A DNA stretch of 64,000 nucleotides from Janibacter melonis (GTDB lineage Bacteria; Actinomycetota; Actinomycetes; Actinomycetales; Dermatophilaceae), in NCBI RefSeq assembly GCF_020567375.1, contig NZ_JAJBZM010000001.1, positions 295,396 through 359,395 on the forward strand. The letters are read 5' to 3'. Below are positions 53,605 through 62,318 of this stretch, in pieces. The position numbers and the translations under genes were made by a program. Numbering within the stretch: the first letter of the stretch is position 1; the number at the start of each line of letters is the position of its first letter. A model generated the notes under the pieces. That model worked only from the letters and a program-made list of their open reading frames with translations, was not told the DNA's origin and searched no databases.

Positions 53605-54594
53605 TCACCCCTGCGCGGTGAGCCGGGGGTCGAGGACCCCGTCGTCGAGGAAGGTCCGCAGCCGCACGAGGGTCGCCGCGAGGTAGGCCTCGACCTCGGG
53701 GCGCAGCGCGCTCGTGCTGCTCGCGAGCAGCGAGCTCGTGAGGTGCAGCTGGCGACCGGCGAGCAGCCCCTCGAAGGTCGCGTCGTCCAGCGGCGGGAGC
53801 GGGCGCACGGAGGCGTACCCGGCGAGCAGCGCCGTCGGCGCGTCGTCGTCGGGGCTGCGCCGCAGCGCGAAGGTGGCGACGGCCAGGTCGTGGGCGGCGG
53901 GGGCGAGCACCGCGTCGTCGAGGTCGACGACCCACGGGCGGTCGCGCCCGCTCTGCCACAGCAGCGCGTCGGGGCGCAGGTCGCCGTGGACGACGTGCAC
54001 CTCGTGCTCACGGGCTCGCGACAGCGCGGTCTGCGCCAGCTCCAGGCTCGTCTCGACGACGGCGACGTCGCTCGGGTGGCCGAGCGCACCGGTGAGCAGC
54101 TCGGGGTACCCGGCGAGCGGGTCGAGCAGCTCGGCGAAGGCGCCCTCGGGCGCCGCCCAGCCGCTCGCCTGCTCGTGCATGCGGGCCGCGGTCGCGCCGA
54201 GCGCCCGGGCCCGGTCGGCGTCGAGGTCGGTGACCCCTTCGCCCTCGCACCACCACGTCGCGCTCGCCCGCAGCTGCTCGTCGGGCGCGAGGCCGGGCAG
54301 GAGCACCTGCTCCTCCCCCGCCGGTCCGGTCCACGGGGTGGCGACGTCGACGCCGGCCATCGCGAGGGCCTGCGCCCAGGCGGCGCGTCCGTGGACCCGG
54401 CCCTCGTCGGCGTCCACGACGGGCCGCAGCCGCAGCGCGAGGCGGCCACCGCCGACGAGGTCGACGGCGAAGGTGGTGGCGCCCGGTGCCACCGGGCCCA
54501 GCCGCTCGGCCTCGATGCCGAGCAGCGGCAGCGCCCGCCCCGCGGCCTCGCGCAGCGCGACGTCCGCGGGAAGGCCGGCGCCGTCCGCGGTCAC
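53605..54594 (-). CDS. Aminoglycoside phosphotransferase-fold kinase
   Basis: A 329-residue APH/choline kinase-like protein. The catalytic loop is [12 protein letters not shown] and the metal-binding aspartate is in WVVDLDDA. The N-lobe is divergent. Substrates of this family range from antibiotics to sugars and choline; none can be assigned. GTG 54594 overlaps the FUSC gene stop by 4 nt, so the two are coupled. Confidence 0.78.
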   Translation of the reverse strand: MTADGAGLPADVALREAAGRALPLLGIEAERLGPVAPGATTFAVDLVGGGRLALRLRPVVDADEGRVHGRAAWAQALAMAGVDVATPWTGPAGEEQVLLPGLAPDEQLRASATWWCEGEGVTDLDADRARALGATAARMHEQASGWAAPEGAFAELLDPLAGYPELLTGALGHPSDVAVVETSLELAQTALSRAREHEVHVVHGDLRPDALLWQSGRDRPWVVDLDDAVLAPAAHDLAVATFALRRSPDDDAPTALLAGYASVRPLPPLDDATFEGLLAGRQLHLTSSLLASSTSALRPEVEAYLAATLVRLRTFLDDGVLDPRLTAQG

Positions 54595-55820
54595 AGGGTG
54601 TCCCCGGATCGCGGCGCCTCGGTGTCGTCGTCGGGGTCGGGCCCGATCGCCTCGACCGGCAGGGCGATGCCCGGCCGGGCGGCGTCGACGACCTGGAGCA
54701 TCCGGGTCGCGTCGACGAGCAGCGAGCCGTAGGCGAAGACACCCGCCCCGGCCTCGTACACCTCGTCGCCGAGGGTCGTGATGCGGTCCTGGCAGCGATC
54801 GAGGATCTCGGTGAGCTCGTCGCGCGCGGCGTCGTCGGTCCGGTCGAGCAGCGACATTCCGCTCGCGAGGTCGAGGAGCACCTCGCCGAAGGCCTCGAGG
54901 TAGCGCTCGCTCGGCGGCTGCACGGGGTGCTCGGGGTCGCGCACCTCCGACAGCGTCGCGGCGATCCCGGCGATCTGGGCCTGGATGGCCCGCAGCGCGC
55001 GGACGGCGTCGCGGTACCCGGTCCAGTCCGCGTCGGTGCGCTTGAGCACCATGCGGGGGTTCATCCGGGTGCTCTCCTGCCCGAGGTCGACGGCGGCGAG
55101 CACCGACGGTGCCTCGTCGGCGAGGCGCTCGCTGCGCTGGGCCCACTCCTGGGCCTCCTCGACGGTCCAGGACCCGCCCCTCAGCGCCTTGCCGACGTCG
55201 GTGACGAGGTCGTAGGCCTCTCCCGCGATGCGCCGCAGCCGCTGCCGCGAGGTCTCGATGTGGGCGGGCGGGGCGACGGCCGCGTTGACGGCGATGCCGA
55301 TCGCTCCGCCCATGACGGTCTCGAGCATCGTCGCGACGGTGAAGTCGGTGTCGGTCCCGCCCGCGGTGATGAGCGAGAGCAGGGCCATCGTCGGCACCAT
55401 CGAGCCGTGGTCGCCGAGCGCCGGGATCCGCCCGATCGCGACGGCCACGGCGAGGACGGGGAGCATCGTCCACCAGTGGAGCCCGACGGCGAGCCCGGCG
55501 CCGGCGGCCATGAGCATCCCGATGAGCACGGCCACGAGGCGCTGCACGCTGCCGCTCACCGAGCGGGCGATGGTGCGCTCGACGACGAGCATCGCGGCGA
55601 GCGGTGCGTACGTGGGGGTCGAGCTGTCGAAGACGTTGGAGGCGAGGGTCCACGCGGCGGTGCCCGCGACGGCGGCCTTGATCACCAGCATCACCGTGCC
55701 GCGGGCCCACGGGTCGCCCTCGCGGGCGTTGCGGGCCGTGACGACGACCGGGGTGACGACCTCGCCCTGCATCCGGCGGCGCCAGGCCGCCTGCTGGGCC
55801 GGCGTCGGTTCATCGCTCAT
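54591..55820 (-). CDS. FUSC/aromatic-acid-exporter-like membrane protein
   Basis: A 409-residue protein with about six N-terminal helices (AGTAAWTLASNVF, PTYAPLAAMLVVERT, GSVQRLVAVLIGMLMAAGAGLAVG and others) followed by a long cytoplasmic helical domain. This is the FUSC/DUF939 layout of putative exporters. ATG 55820 follows a TACGGT box by 8 nt, a leaderless arrangement. It is coupled to the downstream APH-like kinase. Substrate unknown. Confidence 0.8.
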   Translation of the reverse strand: MSDEPTPAQQAAWRRRMQGEVVTPVVVTARNAREGDPWARGTVMLVIKAAVAGTAAWTLASNVFDSSTPTYAPLAAMLVVERTIARSVSGSVQRLVAVLIGMLMAAGAGLAVGLHWWTMLPVLAVAVAIGRIPALGDHGSMVPTMALLSLITAGGTDTDFTVATMLETVMGGAIGIAVNAAVAPPAHIETSRQRLRRIAGEAYDLVTDVGKALRGGSWTVEEAQEWAQRSERLADEAPSVLAAVDLGQESTRMNPRMVLKRTDADWTGYRDAVRALRAIQAQIAGIAATLSEVRDPEHPVQPPSERYLEAFGEVLLDLASGMSLLDRTDDAARDELTEILDRCQDRITTLGDEVYEAGAGVFAYGSLLVDATRMLQVVDAARPGIALPVEAIGPDPDDDTEAPRSGDTL

Positions 55821-55828
55821 GCGAGGGG

Positions 55829-55834
55829 ACCGTA
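55829..55834 (-). promoter_or_regulatory. -10 box (TACGGT), leaderless promoter of the FUSC gene
   Basis: TACGGT on the minus strand is followed after 8 nt by the ATG at 55820. Confidence 0.5.
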
Positions 55835-55902
55835 GTCCCCCGTCGCCCCGGTCACCGCATCGGCGTCCCCCCTCTGACCTGGGCGGACGCCCCGCGGGCC
55901 GC

Positions 55903-56670
55903 TCAGCGCCCGGTGAGGCAGAAGTCGGCGACCCGGTCGGCGTGGGCGCGCATCGAGTCGACGAGCGGCAGCGGCGCGGCGTGGCCGTCGCGGAAGAGGT
56001 GCTCGATCTCCGTGCACGCGAGGACGGCCGCCTCGGCCCCGCGGTCGGCGAGCTCGCCCATGACCCGGACGTGCTCGGCGCGGGAGGCGTCGGTGACGAC
56101 GCCGCGGGTCAGCTCGTCGAAGACGACCCGGTCGACGAGCTCCCGGTCGACGGCGTCGGGGACGACGACCTCGACCCCCTTCGCGGCGAGCCGCTGCGCG
56201 TAGAAGTCCTCCTCCATCACCCAGCGGCTGCCGAGGAGCGCGGCGGTCGTCACGCCCTGCGCGACGAGCCGGTCGGCGACCGCGTCGGCGATGTGGAGCA
56301 CGGGCACGTCGACGCGCGCCTGCACGGCCGGGGCGACCTTGTGCATGAGGTTGGTGCAGATGGCGATCGCGCGGGCGCCCGAGGCCTCGAGACGCTCGCC
56401 GGCCGCGGCGAGCGCGTCGCCGGCGCCGTCCCAGTCCTCGGCGAGCTGGGCGGCCCGCACCTGCTCGAAGTCGAGCGACTCGACCGCCAGACGGGCGCTG
56501 CGGTGCCCACCGAGGCGGTCCTGCACCCGGGCGTTGACGCAGCGGTAGTACTCGAGCGTGGAGTACCAGCTCATCCCGCCGATGAGACCGACCTTGTGCG
56601 TCGCCTGCGCGGCGTCGTCGGCGAAGGGGGACGCCGTCGCGGCGTCGGGGGCGGCGGTGAGAGCACTCAT
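55903..56670 (-). CDS. Aspartate/glutamate racemase family protein
   Basis: A 255-residue Asp/Glu/hydantoin racemase. GLIGGMSWYSTLEYYRCVN at the N-terminus, the first catalytic cysteine in AICTNLMHK and the second in LACTEIEHLF are present, matching YgeA/aspartate racemase-like enzymes. The first about 22 residues are Ala-rich. It diverges from a LysR regulator over a 76-bp gap with two palindromes, so it is likely the regulated target. Substrate amino acid not proven. Confidence 0.88.
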   Translation of the reverse strand: MSALTAAPDAATASPFADDAAQATHKVGLIGGMSWYSTLEYYRCVNARVQDRLGGHRSARLAVESLDFEQVRAAQLAEDWDGAGDALAAAGERLEASGARAIAICTNLMHKVAPAVQARVDVPVLHIADAVADRLVAQGVTTAALLGSRWVMEEDFYAQRLAAKGVEVVVPDAVDRELVDRVVFDELTRGVVTDASRAEHVRVMGELADRGAEAAVLACTEIEHLFRDGHAAPLPLVDSMRAHADRVADFCLTGR

Positions 56671-56699
56671 GGGTCCATCGTCCCGACGCCGCGAGCTCT

Positions 56700-56723
56700 A
56701 CGGAATCCGTCATCTCCTAGGAG
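56700..56723. promoter_or_regulatory. Two palindromes in the racemase/LysR divergent region
   Basis: ACGGA-A-TCCGT (56700-56710) and CTCCTAGGAG (56714-56723) lie between the two start codons. LysR regulators typically bind such regions and control both the neighbour and themselves. Either palindrome could also be a promoter part. Confidence 0.4.
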
Positions 56724-56746
56724 GGCCCATAAGCCATGCTTGGGTC

Positions 56747-57679
56747 ATGGACGACGTGCCCGACCTCGACCCCCGCCGGCTGCTCGTCTTCCGCGAGGTC
56801 GTCCGCGCCGGCTCGATCAGCGCCGGGGCGCGCCGTCTCGGGTGGACCCAGCCGGCGGTGAGCCAGCACCTCGCGGCCCTCGAGCGGGCCGCCGGGATGC
56901 CGCTGCTGCTGCGCGGGCCGCGCGGGGTCGAGCCGACCGAGCCCGGTCGGGCGCTCATGACGCACGCCGACGCGGTCGCGGCCCGGCTGGCCGACGCGAG
57001 CGCCGAGCTCGCGGCCTTCGCCGACCGGGCGACGGGTCGGGTCCGGGTCGCGGCCTTCCCCTCCGGCGCCGCGGTCGTGCTGCCCCCGGCACTGCGGCGG
57101 CTCGCCGAGGCGCACCCGGCGATGCGCGTCGACCTCGTCGAGGCCGAGCCCCCGCAGGCCCTCGACCTCGTACGGGCGGGCGACGCCGACCTCGGTCTCG
57201 TCTTCGACTACGGCAGCACGGACGAGCCGGCGGGCGACCTCGTGGTCGTGCCGGTCGGCTCCGACGCGACGCGCCTCGTCCTGCCCCGCGACCACCCGCT
57301 GGCCGGCGCGAGCGGCCCGGCCGACCTCGGCGACCTCGCCGACGACACGTGGGTCGCCGGGTGCCCCCGGTGCAGCGCGCACCTCGTCGAGGCGGCGGGC
57401 GCGGCGGGCTTCGTGCCCGACGTGCGGCACACGACCGACGACTACGTGCTCGCGCAGGCGCTCGTCGCGCAGGGGCTCGGCGTCACGCTGCTGCCTGAGA
57501 CGGCGCTGCAGGCCTACCGGCACCCCGACGTCGTCGTGCGGCCGGCACGGCGCACCCGGGCGCGCCGCCACCACCTCGTGCACCGCCCCGGGGCGCAGCA
57601 CCTGCCCGCCGTGGCGGCCGTCGTCGCGGCGCTGCGGGAGTCGGTCCCTGCCGGGCCGGTCAGGCGGACGGCAGGGTGA
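56747..57679 (+). CDS. LysR-family transcriptional regulator
   Basis: A 310-residue LTTR. Helix-turn-helix at about 8-65 (LLVFREVVRAGSISAGARRLGWTQPAVSQHLAALE, cited by RRLGWTQPAVSQHL) and a periplasmic-binding-protein-like effector domain with GRVRVAAFPSGA and CPRCSAHLVEAA. ATG 56747 is chosen as the first codon giving the HTH near the N-terminus. Divergence from the racemase suggests it regulates that gene. The 3' end overlaps map by 20 bp. Confidence 0.88.
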   Translation: MDDVPDLDPRRLLVFREVVRAGSISAGARRLGWTQPAVSQHLAALERAAGMPLLLRGPRGVEPTEPGRALMTHADAVAARLADASAELAAFADRATGRVRVAAFPSGAAVVLPPALRRLAEAHPAMRVDLVEAEPPQALDLVRAGDADLGLVFDYGSTDEPAGDLVVVPVGSDATRLVLPRDHPLAGASGPADLGDLADDTWVAGCPRCSAHLVEAAGAAGFVPDVRHTTDDYVLAQALVAQGLGVTLLPETALQAYRHPDVVVRPARRTRARRHHLVHRPGAQHLPAVAAVVAALRESVPAGPVRRTAG

Positions 57680-58433
57680 TGACCTGCACGCCGTCTTCGG
57701 TGATGGCGACCGTGTGCTCGCTGTGCGCGGTGCGCGCGCCCGTGGCGCTGCGCAGGGTCCAGCCGTCGTCGTCGGTGACGAGACGGGCCGTGTCGGCCAT
57801 GACCCACGGCTCGATCGCGAGCATGAGGCCGGGGCGCAGCTGGTAGCCGCGGCCGGGGCGGCCGTCGTTCGCCACGTGCGGGTCCTGGTGCATCGTCGAG
57901 CCGATGCCGTGACCGCCGAACTCGAGGTTGACCTCGTACCCGGCGTCCTTGAGGACCGTGCCGATGGCGTGCGAGATGTCGCCGATGCGCGCGCCGGGTG
58001 CAGCGGCCGAGATCGCGGCGGCGAGCGCCCGCTCGGTGGTCTCGATCATCGCGAGGTCGGCCGGGTCCTGGGTCGGGCCGACGACGAAGCTCAGCGCCGA
58101 GTCGGCTGCGACGCCGTCGAGGACGACGGCGAGGTCGAGCGAGACGAGGTCGCCGTCGGCGAGCTCGTAGTCGTGCGGCAGCCCGTGCAGGACGGCGTCG
58201 TTGACCGAGGTGCAGATGTAGTGCCCGAAGGGTCCCCGCCCGAAGGACGGCGCGTAGTCGACGTAGCACGACGTCGCACCCGCGCCGAGGATCATCTCCT
58301 TGGCCCACCGGTCGATGTCGAGCAGGTTGGTGCCGACGGTCGCGCGGTCGCGAGCGGTGCGCAGGATGTCGGCGACGAGCGCACCGGTCCGGCGCGCCCT
58401 CTCGACGTCGGCGCGGTCGAGGATCTCGATCAT
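57660..58433 (-). CDS. map: Methionine aminopeptidase, type I
   Basis: A 257-residue metalloprotease removing N-terminal methionine. Metal ligands are visible: D in SLDLAVVLDG, H in GHGIGSTMHQDP, and E in LAIEPWVM and SEHTVAI. ATG 58433 follows GGAGGGAC. The type is I by length. It is separate from the usual map near secY; a second copy elsewhere is common in actinobacteria. Confidence 0.94.
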   Translation of the reverse strand: MIEILDRADVERARRTGALVADILRTARDRATVGTNLLDIDRWAKEMILGAGATSCYVDYAPSFGRGPFGHYICTSVNDAVLHGLPHDYELADGDLVSLDLAVVLDGVAADSALSFVVGPTQDPADLAMIETTERALAAAISAAAPGARIGDISHAIGTVLKDAGYEVNLEFGGHGIGSTMHQDPHVANDGRPGRGYQLRPGLMLAIEPWVMADTARLVTDDDGWTLRSATGARTAHSEHTVAITEDGVQVITLPSA

Positions 58434-58496
58434 CGTGGGTCCCTCCAGGTCCGCGACCGGTCGGCCGCCACCCCATCCTCTCCCACGGCTCCCCCA

Positions 58497-58594
58497 CCCC
58501 TTCGCCGAACCCCGCTCCTGGTCCGCGAGCCCCGGTCGTCGCGGCCCCGCGAGGACCGGGCCTGACGGACGACGACCGGGCCTCGGCGAAGGGG
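58497..58594. repeat. Long stem-loop with inverted GCGAAGGGG copies
   Basis: CCCCTTCGCCG (58497-58507) and CGGCGAAGGGG (58584-58594) are perfectly complementary. Inside them are two 16-nt arms (58526-58541 and 58570-58585) matching 15 of 16. It lies downstream of the htdX operon (which ends at 58655) and probably acts as a terminator. A third copy of the 9-mer is at 58645-58653. The rest of the 221-bp gap to map holds no gene. Confidence 0.75.
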
Positions 58595-58654
58595 GCGCCC
58601 GCCACGAGCGGTGAGCGGCCGTCTGCGGGCGACGGGGCGACGGGGCGAAGGGGG

Positions 58655-59506
58655 TCAGTCGAGCGTGAGGACGAGGTGCTCGGTCTCGGGGTGGCGGGCC
58701 CGGCGCAGGGCGAGGACGGCCGTCGCACCCGGCGCGGTGGGGCCCGCGACGAGCTCGACCCGGCCCGGCAGCAGCACCGGCTTCTTGAACCACACGTGGC
58801 TGGTCGACGGGCCGTTCGCCCGCGGCCCGAGGGTGCCCAGGCACCGGGCGTAGGTCCACATCCCGTGCGCGATCGCCGACGGGAAGCCCATCGCCCGCGC
58901 GGTGAGCGCGCTCATGTGGATCGGGTTGACGTCGCCGGAGACCCGCGCGTACTGCCGACCGAGGTCGCCGGGCAGCGACCACACCGCGGCGGGGTGACCG
59001 GTCGGCGTGGCCGGAGGGGCGTCGCCGCGCGGTGCCTCGGCATCGCCGCGGCCGCGCGCGAGGTACGTCGAGCGCCCCTCCCAGACGACCTCACCGGCGA
59101 CCTCGGTCACCGTGACGAGGTCGACCGTGCGCCCCTTCGGGTGCGGGGCGAGCCGCTCCGCGTGCACGGTGATGTCGAGGACGTCGTCGGCGGTCAGCCG
59201 GCGGTGCACGGTGATCGCGTTCTCCACGTGGACGAGCCCGACGAGCGGCAGCGGGAAGCCGCGCCGGCTCATGAGCTCCATCTGCAGCGGGAAGCCGAGG
59301 ACGTGCGGGTAGGTGTGCGGCAGCGTGTCGTCGGCGGCGAAGCCGCACAGCCGCTGGTAGGTGCGCAGGTCGCCCCGGTCGACCCGCTGCTCGGCGAGCC
59401 GCAGGGAGACGTCGGGGAAAGTCTCCCCCTTCGCCCGGCCGCCGACCGCCGAGCGCAGGAAGACCGGACCCAGCCGCGGGGTGCGGGTCAGCGTCTCGGT
59501 CGCCAT
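58655..59506 (-). CDS. MaoC-like 3-hydroxyacyl dehydratase (HtdX-like)
   Basis: A 283-residue double hot-dog dehydratase. The hydratase-2 motif is visible in the second half: SGDVNPIHMSALTARAMGFPSAIAHGMW (D and H of DxNPIH). Length and order with fabG4 and fadA2 match the HtdX (Rv0241c) protein of mycobacteria. It probably dehydrates 3-hydroxyacyl-CoA or -ACP. ATG 59506 overlaps the fabG stop by 4 nt. Confidence 0.85.
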   Translation of the reverse strand: MATETLTRTPRLGPVFLRSAVGGRAKGETFPDVSLRLAEQRVDRGDLRTYQRLCGFAADDTLPHTYPHVLGFPLQMELMSRRGFPLPLVGLVHVENAITVHRRLTADDVLDITVHAERLAPHPKGRTVDLVTVTEVAGEVVWEGRSTYLARGRGDAEAPRGDAPPATPTGHPAAVWSLPGDLGRQYARVSGDVNPIHMSALTARAMGFPSAIAHGMWTYARCLGTLGPRANGPSTSHVWFKKPVLLPGRVELVAGPTAPGATAVLALRRARHPETEHLVLTLD

Positions 59507-60843
59507 CAGGCGCCCAGGAGCATCTGGCCGCAGACCCGCACGACGTTGCCGGTGACGCCGCGGTTGGCGTCCCACGCGAACCAGCCGATGGTCTCGGCGA
59601 CGTCGACGGTCTGCCCGCCCTGGCTCAGGCTGTTCGTCAGCCGGCCGATCTCGCGGGTGGCGAGCGGGATCTTCGCCGTCATCTCGGTCTCGATGAAGCC
59701 CGGCGCCACGGCGTTGACCGTGACCCCCTTCGCCCGGATCTGCTCGTCCTGCGCCAGCGCGGTCGTCATGCCGATGACACCGGCCTTGCTCGCCGCGTAG
59801 TTCGCCTGGCCGCGGTTGCCCGCGATGCCGGCGATCGAGGCGACGTTGACGACATGCCCGCCCTCGCGGATCGCCGGGACGAGCGCCTCGTTCATCGCGA
59901 GGATCGACGTGAGGTTGACGTCGAGCACCGAGGCCCAGCGCTCCGCGTCGGTGTTGGCGAGCAGCTTGTCACGGGTGATGCCGGCGTTGTGGACGACGAC
60001 GTCGAAGCCGCCGTGCCGGGCCTGCGCGTGCTCGACGATCTTCGCGCCCGCGTCGGGCGAGGTGACGTCGACCTGCAGCGCGGTGCCGCCGATGCGGTTG
60101 GCGACCTCGGCGAGCGGTCCGCCGGCGGCGGGGATGTCGACGCAGACGACGGTCGCGCCGTCGCGGGCGAGGACGTCGGCGATCGAGGCGCCGATGCCGC
60201 GCGCCGCACCGGTGACGACGGCGACCTTGCCGGCGAGCGGCTGGTCCCAGTCGGCCGGGGCCTCGACCGGCGCGACAGGCTCGCCGACGCGCACGACCTG
60301 GGCGTCGACGTAGGCCGAGCGCCCGGAGAGCAGGAAGCGGATCGTCGCGTCGACGCCCTCGTCGGCGCCCTCGGCGACGAGCACGAGGTTGGCCGTGCCC
60401 CCGCCGCGCATCTCCTTGCCGACCGAGCGCACGACGCCCTCGAGCGCGCGGCGCGCCGCGGACTGGGCGACCGAGGTCGCCTCCTCGACGGGCCGGCCGA
60501 CGACGACGACGCGACCGGTCGGGGCGAGGGTCTTCAGCGCCGGCGAGAGGACGGCGCGCAGCGACTCGAGGTCGGCCGGGCTCTCCACCGAGGTCATGTC
60601 GACGACCACGCCGGCGACCGAGGTCGAGGCGCTCGTCGCCACGGGGATGCCCTCGGCCTCGAGCAGCCCGCGGACGCGGTCGGCGACCGGCGTCTGCCCG
60701 TGGCCGCCGAGCAGGACGGCCCCGGGGATGAGCGAGTCGCCGACGCGGTGCCGCCGCAGCCGGGTCGGGCGGGGCAGCCCGAGCGAGGTGGCCAGCTGCT
60801 TGCCGATGCCGCCGCTGACGAGCTTGCCGTAGTCGAATGCCAT
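59506..60843 (-). CDS. fabG4: High-molecular-weight 3-oxoacyl reductase, FabG4 type
   Basis: A 445-residue SDR protein. A degenerate N-terminal Rossmann-like half (1-200) precedes a canonical SDR domain with VTGAARGIGASIAD, N in VHNAGITRDK, S in NVASIAGI, and Y-x3-K in NYAASKAG. This two-domain form is Rv0242c/FabG4, reducing long-chain 3-oxoacyl-CoA. ATG 60843 follows GGAGACC. It overlaps htdX by 1-4 nt. Confidence 0.9.
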   Translation of the reverse strand: MAFDYGKLVSGGIGKQLATSLGLPRPTRLRRHRVGDSLIPGAVLLGGHGQTPVADRVRGLLEAEGIPVATSASTSVAGVVVDMTSVESPADLESLRAVLSPALKTLAPTGRVVVVGRPVEEATSVAQSAARRALEGVVRSVGKEMRGGGTANLVLVAEGADEGVDATIRFLLSGRSAYVDAQVVRVGEPVAPVEAPADWDQPLAGKVAVVTGAARGIGASIADVLARDGATVVCVDIPAAGGPLAEVANRIGGTALQVDVTSPDAGAKIVEHAQARHGGFDVVVHNAGITRDKLLANTDAERWASVLDVNLTSILAMNEALVPAIREGGHVVNVASIAGIAGNRGQANYAASKAGVIGMTTALAQDEQIRAKGVTVNAVAPGFIETEMTAKIPLATREIGRLTNSLSQGGQTVDVAETIGWFAWDANRGVTGNVVRVCGQMLLGA

Positions 60844-60904
60844 GGAGGTGGTCTCCTCGTGTGTGGTGGGGCGAAGGGGGTGTGCGGCGCGGGCCGGGTG
60901 AGGC

Positions 60905-62200
60905 TCAGGCGCCCTCGAGGATCGCGACGACGCCCTGGCCGCCGGCGGCGCACACGGAGATCAGACCTCGGCTGCCCGGGCCCTTCTCGTGGAGCATCTT
61001 GGCCAGGGCGGCGACGATGCGCCCGCCCGTGGCGGCGAAGGGGTGACCCGCGGCGAGCGAGGAGCCGTTGACGTTGAGCCGGTCGCGGTCGATGGAGCCG
61101 AGCGGGGCGTCGAGACCGAGACGGTCGCGGCAGAAGTCCTCGTCCTCCCAGGCCGCGAGCGTCGAGAGCACGGTCGCGGCGAAGGCCTCGTGGATCTCGT
61201 AGAAGTCGAAGTCCTGCAGGGTGAGGCCGTTGCGCGCCAGCAGGCGGGGCACCGCGTAGGCGGGGGCCATGAGCAGGCCCTCGGCACCGTGGACGTAGTC
61301 GACCGCGGCAGCCTCGCCGTCGACGAGGTAGGCCTGCACGGTGAGCCCGTGCTCGGCGGCCCACTCCTCGCTGCCGAGCAGGACGACGGACGCGCCGTCG
61401 GTGAGCGGCGTGGAGTTGCCGGCGGTCATCGTCGCCTGCTCGCCCTTGCCGAAAGCCGGCTTGAGTGTCGCGAGCTTCTCCATCGACGAGTCCGGGCGCA
61501 GGTTCTGGTCGCGGCTCAGACCGGCGAAGGAGGTCATGAGGTCGTCCATGAAGCCCTCGTCGTAGGCGCGCGCGAGGTTGCGGTGGCTCTTCATCGCCAG
61601 CTCGTCCTGGGCCTCGCGGGTGATGCCCCACGTCTTGGCGGTGATCGCCATGTGCTCGCCCATCGACAGCCCGGTGCGCGGCTCGGTGTTCGCCGGCGTC
61701 TCGATGCCGATGTCGGTCGGACGGATCTTGCTCAGCGCGAGGGCCTGGTTCTTCGCCCCCTTCGCGCGGTTGACCGCGAGCAGCTTGGTCCGCAGCCGCT
61801 CGCTGATGGTGATCGGCGCGTCGGAGGCGGTGTCGACGCCGCCGGCGATGCCGGACTCGACCTGGCCGAGGCGGATCTTGTTGCTCACGAGGATCGCGGC
61901 CTCGAGACCGGTGCCGCACGCCTGCTGGATGTCGTAGGCGCTCGTGTGCGGGTCCAGGCTCGAGCCGAGGACCGCCTCACGGGTGAGGTTGAAGTCGCGG
62001 CTGTGCTTGACGACGGCGCCGGCGACGACCTCGCCGATCCGCTGCCCGCCGAGGTCGTAGCGGGCGACGAGACCCTCGAGCGCGGCGGTGAGCATGTCCT
62101 GGTTGCTCGCCTGCGCGTACGGGCCGAACTGGCGGGCGAAGGGGATCCGGTTGCCACCGAGGACGGCGGCGCGACGCGGGAGGTTCGGGGTGGACGTCAC
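60905..62200 (-). CDS. fadA2: Acetyl-CoA acetyltransferase (thiolase), FadA2 type
   Basis: A 431-residue thiolase. Catalytic C95 in QQACGTGLEA, His in EIHEAFAA, and the closing GHPFAATGGR and CAAGGQGV are all present. It matches FadA2 (Rv0243) and is cotranscribed with fabG4 and htdX. GTG 62200 has GAGGAG upstream. Together they can run the last steps of beta-oxidation or build acyl chains. The promoter faces a TetR operator. Confidence 0.93.
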   Translation of the reverse strand: MTSTPNLPRRAAVLGGNRIPFARQFGPYAQASNQDMLTAALEGLVARYDLGGQRIGEVVAGAVVKHSRDFNLTREAVLGSSLDPHTSAYDIQQACGTGLEAAILVSNKIRLGQVESGIAGGVDTASDAPITISERLRTKLLAVNRAKGAKNQALALSKIRPTDIGIETPANTEPRTGLSMGEHMAITAKTWGITREAQDELAMKSHRNLARAYDEGFMDDLMTSFAGLSRDQNLRPDSSMEKLATLKPAFGKGEQATMTAGNSTPLTDGASVVLLGSEEWAAEHGLTVQAYLVDGEAAAVDYVHGAEGLLMAPAYAVPRLLARNGLTLQDFDFYEIHEAFAATVLSTLAAWEDEDFCRDRLGLDAPLGSIDRDRLNVNGSSLAAGHPFAATGGRIVAALAKMLHEKGPGSRGLISVCAAGGQGVVAILEGA

Positions 62201-62281
62201 GAAGGACTCCTCGGTGTGTCGTGGGGTGCAGCGGGCCGCGACCGGGCTGCCCGGGGCGGGTCATTTATGCGATACGGACGG

Positions 62282-62306
62282 TAGCAGGTACTTCTGGTGC
62301 CTGCTA
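62282..62306. promoter_or_regulatory. TetR operator between fadA2 and tetR
   Basis: TAGCAGGTAC (62282-62291) and GTGCCTGCTA (62297-62306) are inverted copies matching at 9 of 10 positions around a 5-nt spacer. The right arm overlaps the -10 of the TetR gene, and the left arm lies about 82 bp upstream of fadA2, near its probable promoter (AT-rich CATAAAT at about 62263-62269 on the minus strand). Confidence 0.7.
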
Positions 62307-62310
62307 GCGT
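62305..62310 (+). promoter_or_regulatory. -10 box (TAGCGT), leaderless promoter of tetR
   Basis: TAGCGT is followed after 8 nt by the GTG at 62319. It overlaps the right arm of the operator, so TetR probably represses itself. Confidence 0.55.
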
Positions 62311-62318
62311 CGAGCGCT

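Noticed and set aside
62088-62318. Longer TetR starting at 62088
   Set aside because: It would read through the operator and promoter and overlap the fadA2 5' end; GTG 62319 has a correctly placed -10 box.
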